Shown here: positions 5,033 through 8,531 of the stretch, one piece after another
How positions within the stretch are numbered: the first letter of the stretch is position 1
Layout of the letters: every line of letters starts with the position of its first letter
Origin: Bacillota bacterium
Lineage (GTDB): Bacteria > Bacillota > Clostridia > Peptostreptococcales > Anaerovoracaceae
Assembly (NCBI GenBank): GCA_017543805.1
Contig: JAFYFK010000168.1
Coordinates: 1-8,531, forward strand
Length of the DNA stretch: 8,531 bases
Direction of reading: 5' to 3'
Program-made: the position numbers and the translations under genes
Notes under the pieces: model-generated
The model's database searches: none
Seen by the model: only the letters and a program-made list of their open reading frames with translations
What the model was told of the DNA's origin: nothing

Positions 5033-6322
5033 TCACTTGAGGCATCCGGCATCCTTTAACGCCTGAAGGGCTTTCATAACGCCAAATTTTGAATGCTCAT
5101 ATGTAATGCCGCCCTGGAAGTAAACAGTGTAAGGCTCACGCATCGGAGCGTCGGCAGAGAGCTCTATGGAAGAACCTCCTATAAACGCACCGGCCGCCAT
5201 TATGACCTGATTGGTGTAACCGGGCATATCCCACGGAATAGGCGTAACATATGAATCGATAGGAGCAGCTGCCTGTACGCCTTCGCAGAACGCGCAGACT
5301 GCTTCGGGGCTTCCGAGTTTTACCGCTTCGACTATGTCGTTCCTGGCGTCTTCCGGTCCGGGACAGACTTCATAACCGAGCTGTGCAAAGACTTCGGCGC
5401 AGAGAGCGGCGCCCCTGAGGGCTCCGTTGGTGACCCTCGGAGCGATGAAAAAGCCCTGGAACATGTTCCTGGTCTGCCCGAATGTGAGACCGCATTCGCC
5501 GCCGATCCCAGGACAGGTCACGCGGTTCGCGACCATGTCGACAAGTTCCTGTCTTCCGACAATATATCCGCCGGAAACAGCTATGCCGCCGCCGGGGTTC
5601 TTTATAAGCGAACCCGCCATTATGTCCGCTCCGACCTGGACCGGTTCCTTTATGTCAGTAAATTCGCCGTAGCAGTTGTCCACCATGCAGATAACATCGG
5701 GCTTAACTTCCTTGCAGGCCTTCGCCCACGCTTCTATCTGATCTATCCGGAACGCGTTCCTGAAGGAATATCCGCGGGATCTCTGAACGACGACGACTTT
5801 TGTCCTTGGGCCGATGGCTTTCTTAACGCCCTCGATGTCTATCTCGTTTCCAGGAAGAAGGCCGACCTGGCTGTAGCGGATGCCGAATTCCTTCAAGCTT
5901 CCGGCAGCGCTGCCCTTGATGCCTATAACGGTCTGCATAGTGTCGTACGGGTCGCCTGTGCAGTAAATGAGTTCGTCGCCGGGGCGCAGCAGCCCGAAAT
6001 ACACGGAAGCGAGCGCGTGAGTCCCGTTTACGATAGTCGGACGCACAAGGCCTGCTTCGGCTCCGAATACGCTGGAATAAAGCTTCTCAAGCGCGGCGCG
6101 GCCAACATCGTCATAGCCGTAGCCGGTATTCCACGCAAAATGCTGGTCGTTTATTCTGGCTTTCTGGAACTCCTTAAGCACTTTGTACTGATTGTATTCC
6201 ATTATGCCGTCGAGTTTTCCGAAAACTCCGCTGAGCCTTTTTTCAGCAGCCTCGACAGCGTCTACGATATCCGCGTCGACCCCGAAATTCTCTTTGACAT
6301 ATTTCAGTGTTTCTTCATTCAT
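5033..6322 (-). CDS. ynbB: Methionine gamma-lyase family protein (aluminium-resistance/YnbB type)
   Basis: The 429-residue protein is a fold-type I PLP enzyme. The cofactor lysine is predicted at K241 in GSLIKNPGGGIAVSGGYIVG, and the PLP-ring aspartate at D215 in CMVDNCYGEF. NGTHALASVYFGLLRPGDELIY (about 99-120) is the usual cofactor phosphate region. The pattern matches the Met_gamma_lyase family (called 'aluminum resistance protein' in older annotation), widespread in Firmicutes beside miaA and often beside hfq or lexA. Its true reaction is poorly established; a C-S lyase activity on a sulphur amino acid is inferred from the family name. Its ATG overlaps the miaA stop (ATGA at 6322-6319) and a GGAGAG site lies 6 nt upstream inside miaA, so translation is probably coupled. 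No hfq lies between miaA and this gene, unlike Clostridium. Confidence 0.88.
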   Translation of the reverse strand: MNEETLKYVKENFGVDADIVDAVEAAEKRLSGVFGKLDGIMEYNQYKVLKEFQKARINDQHFAWNTGYGYDDVGRAALEKLYSSVFGAEAGLVRPTIVNGTHALASVYFGLLRPGDELIYCTGDPYDTMQTVIGIKGSAAGSLKEFGIRYSQVGLLPGNEIDIEGVKKAIGPRTKVVVVQRSRGYSFRNAFRIDQIEAWAKACKEVKPDVICMVDNCYGEFTDIKEPVQVGADIMAGSLIKNPGGGIAVSGGYIVGRQELVDMVANRVTCPGIGGECGLTFGQTRNMFQGFFIAPRVTNGALRGAALCAEVFAQLGYEVCPGPEDARNDIVEAVKLGSPEAVCAFCEGVQAAAPIDSYVTPIPWDMPGYTNQVIMAAGAFIGGSSIELSADAPMREPYTVYFQGGITYEHSKFGVMKALQALKDAGCLK

Positions 6323-7263
6323 TTGAGTCTCTCCATTATGTAACTGACAATTTCGTCGAAAACATCGCTGTTAAAAAAGTCGCCGCTAAGAGTAAACCAG
6401 CGCATTTCCGGATATCTTTTGAACCATGTGATCTGGCGCTTGGCGTAGTGGCGGGTGTTGAGCTTTATGACGCCGACAGCGTCTTCGGCAGGCTGCCCGT
6501 TTTCGACGCAGTGTATGATCTCCTTATATCCTATGCCCTTCATGGCGATGTCTTTTTCGGTAAAGCCCATATCCATGAGACCGCGGACTTCAGCCTCGAG
6601 TCCTGCGGCCATCAGCTTGTCCACGCGCCTGTCTATGCGTTCGTACAGCTCGGAACGCTCTCTGGTAAGGCACAGCTCAATGGGTTCCAGGCACCCTGAG
6701 GGCTTTGTCATGGACGCAAACGGCGCCAGCTTTTCCTCGCCGCTTTCAAGGCGTTCAATTGCCCGCAGAGCACGTTTCATATTTCCCGGAGGTATCTCTT
6801 CCGCCGCGTCGGGGTCGAGCATCCTGAGACGTTCGTGGATGCGCTGCGGGTCGTTCCCGAGACTCTCTGCGAGCCTGTCGCGGTAAGCGCTGTCGCCGGC
6901 CGGAGCCGAAAAATCCATGTCGTATATCAGCGAGTTGAAATACAGGCCGGTCCCTCCGCAGACGATCGGAAGTTTGCCGCGGGAAGCGATATCTTTTATA
7001 TAACTGAGCGCCAGCTTCTGATAATCCGACGCGTTGAAAGGTTCCTTGGGGTCGATCTCATCGATAAGCCAGTGCTTCGCGGCGGCCTGTTCCTCCGGCG
7101 TCGGCTTAGCGCTTCCGATATCCATGTATTTATAGATCTGCATGGAATCGGCGGATACTATCTCGGCGTCCAGGACCTGCGCCAGTTTGATGGCGTACTC
7201 GGTCTTGCCGGCGGCTGTAGGACCCGCGATAAATACAGTTTTGATCTTCTTTACATCAGCCAT
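6319..7263 (-). CDS. miaA: tRNA dimethylallyltransferase
   Basis: The 314-residue protein adds a dimethylallyl group to N6 of A37 in tRNAs that read codons beginning with U. The P-loop GPTAAGKT is at 14-21, the DSMQIYKYMDIGSAKP motif with catalytic Asp39 follows, and GGTGLYFNSL is at 103-112. The zinc-free transferase core continues with GIGYKEI and the C-terminal TRHYAKRQITWFKR segment typical of MiaA. Length is normal. ATG at 7263 follows the mutL TAA after a single base; no clear Shine-Dalgarno is visible, so re-initiation after mutL is likely. The order mutL-miaA is common in bacteria. Confidence 0.96.
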   Translation of the reverse strand: MADVKKIKTVFIAGPTAAGKTEYAIKLAQVLDAEIVSADSMQIYKYMDIGSAKPTPEEQAAAKHWLIDEIDPKEPFNASDYQKLALSYIKDIASRGKLPIVCGGTGLYFNSLIYDMDFSAPAGDSAYRDRLAESLGNDPQRIHERLRMLDPDAAEEIPPGNMKRALRAIERLESGEEKLAPFASMTKPSGCLEPIELCLTRERSELYERIDRRVDKLMAAGLEAEVRGLMDMGFTEKDIAMKGIGYKEIIHCVENGQPAEDAVGVIKLNTRHYAKRQITWFKRYPEMRWFTLSGDFFNSDVFDEIVSYIMERLK

Positions 7264-7264
7264 T

Positions 7265-8531
7265 TTATCTGCGTTTGAACATGTGCTCGATGTCGCCGAG
7301 CGTAAGCGTCAGGAACGTAGGCCTTCCGTGCGGGCAGGAATACGGGTTTTCCGTGTTCTGAAGGTCGCTGAGAAGCTGGCGTATCTCCTCGGCAGAGAGG
7401 ATGTCGTTTCCCTTGACCGCTGCCTTGCAGGCGCGCATGGTGATCGCGTCCCTGCCGAGCCTTCCGCTGCCCTTTCCGGGAGCGTCGTCCTCCAGAACGG
7501 AAGCGATAAAGCCCTCAGCTTCGTCAAGCGCAAGGAACGCCGGGCATTCTTTTACGGCGTAGGAGTCCGGCCCGAATTCCTCAAGGCTGAAACCGTAGGA
7601 CCTTAGAAGATCGAATTTGTCCTCTGCGGAAGCCTTCTGCGCCGCTGAAAGCTGTATAACTATCGGCACGATAAGCTGCTGCACGGCTGTTTCCGAGTCG
7701 TCCGCCGCATTCAGGAAGCGTTCGAACAATATCCTCTCGTGGGCGGCGTGCTGGTCGAAGATGTACATGCAGTTCTCGTCGCGGCAGATTATGTAGGTCG
7801 CGAAGACCTGTCCGACTATTTCCAGGCGGCTGAAATCAAACTTTTTTTCTTCGTTTTCGTCACGATCATCGTCGTAAACAGCAATCTGTTCCTGAACGTT
7901 GAAGCCCTGTTCGCGTTCCTTCCTCAGCTGGGCAAAATAATCCTCTCTGTATTCGGAAGCGCTGCTCCTGCTGATCTCCTCATGCCGGCGCGCGGCGTTC
8001 TGCCTCAGAAATTCAACTGCCGCGTCGGATATCGGAGCTGAGGTTTCCGAGGGCTCCATCCTGAGATCCGGAGCGGCGTCGGGCTGCCTGAGGGCTTTTC
8101 TTATCGACCGGATGACCAGATCTTCCACGGCTTCGTCGTCATAGAACCTGACCTCGGTCTTGTTGGGCAGCAGGTTGACATCCAGCGCCGAAGGATCTAT
8201 ATCGAGGAACAGAAAAACATTCGGAAAACGCCCTTCGAACAGCTTGTCGGAATAAGCCTCGTCCACGGCGCGTTCCAGAGTCTTTGACCTTACCCAGCGG
8301 CCGTTGACAAAAAACAGCTGGTATCTCCTGCTTTTGCGGCTTTCTGACGGCGCGCCTGCAAAACCGCTGACTGTCATCGCGGGCTTTTCAGCGCTTCCGC
8401 TGACTTCGCTGAGCTTATTCGCCAGCACCGGGCTGTAGACGGTCATTATAGCCTTTTTTACATCACCCTTGCCCTGGGTGAAGAACAGTATGCTTCCGTT
8501 TGATATCATGCGGAAGCGGACGTCAGGCGCG
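7265..8531 (-). CDS. mutL: DNA mismatch repair protein MutL, N-terminus beyond the window
   Basis: The frame is open to the right edge, so the ATPase N-terminus is missing and about 421 residues remain. The visible part begins in the transducer domain (APDVRFRMISNGS, VNGRWVRSKTLERAVDEAY, DVNLLPNKTEVRF), then a charged, poorly conserved linker and the C-terminal dimerisation and endonuclease domain. The endonuclease motif DQHAAHERILFERF (about 259-272 from the first visible codon), ACKAAVKG and the C-terminal CPHGRPT are all present. This predicts a nicking MutL, as in MutH-lacking bacteria. The usual DVNVHP motif reads DVNLLP here. It nicks the discontinuous strand after MutS recognises a mismatch. 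The protein ends FKRR, followed by TAA one base before miaA. Confidence 0.95.
   Translation of the reverse strand, partial: APDVRFRMISNGSILFFTQGKGDVKKAIMTVYSPVLANKLSEVSGSAEKPAMTVSGFAGAPSESRKSRRYQLFFVNGRWVRSKTLERAVDEAYSDKLFEGRFPNVFLFLDIDPSALDVNLLPNKTEVRFYDDEAVEDLVIRSIRKALRQPDAAPDLRMEPSETSAPISDAAVEFLRQNAARRHEEISRSSASEYREDYFAQLRKEREQGFNVQEQIAVYDDDRDENEEKKFDFSRLEIVGQVFATYIICRDENCMYIFDQHAAHERILFERFLNAADDSETAVQQLIVPIVIQLSAAQKASAEDKFDLLRSYGFSLEEFGPDSYAVKECPAFLALDEAEGFIASVLEDDAPGKGSGRLGRDAITMRACKAAVKGNDILSAEEIRQLLSDLQNTENPYSCPHGRPTFLTLTLGDIEHMFKRR

Overview
The window looks like chromosomal DNA of a low-to-mid G+C Gram-positive anaerobe, most likely a member of the Clostridia. This is inferred from a mutL-miaA-ynbB (methionine gamma-lyase family) run, from Bacillus/Clostridium-type LexA boxes (GAAC-N4-GTTY) in front of a YneA-like LysM protein, and from strong Shine-Dalgarno sites. 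I cannot name the genus.

Plus strand, left part (1-3236): the 3' end of a NimA/PPOX-type flavoprotein gene, an amidase-signature amidase and a beta-decarboxylating dehydrogenase of the isopropylmalate/isocitrate/tartrate family follow one another with gaps of 0-7 bp. A 79-codon gene of unknown function comes 21 bp later. 55 bp after that is a short AT-rich gene (3069-3236) encoding a 55-residue peptide with a textbook double-glycine leader and a 14-residue predicted core. It resembles a precursor of a secreted peptide (bacteriocin, RiPP or signal). A gene-free stretch with several hairpins follows and ends in a probable bidirectional terminator at about 3481-3511.

Minus strand, right part (8531-3552, read right to left): the 3' part of mutL, miaA and ynbB form a tight operon (1-nt gap, then a 4-nt ATGA overlap) closed by a terminator at 4904-4948. 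Next is an independent unit encoding a 99-residue membrane-anchored LysM protein. Its promoter (TTTACA-17-TATTAT) is surrounded by three LexA-box-like sites, which makes it a YneA-type SOS cell-division suppressor. Last is an arginase gene with an extended -10 promoter and an inverted repeat over its ribosome binding site; it converges on the plus-strand unit.

The most noteworthy items are the double-glycine peptide gene, the three-operator SOS promoter, the catalytic Tyr-to-Met and cofactor Asp-to-Lys changes in the dehydrogenase, and the amidase/dehydrogenase pairing, whose substrate is not evident. I saw no rRNA, tRNA, CRISPR array or mobile element.
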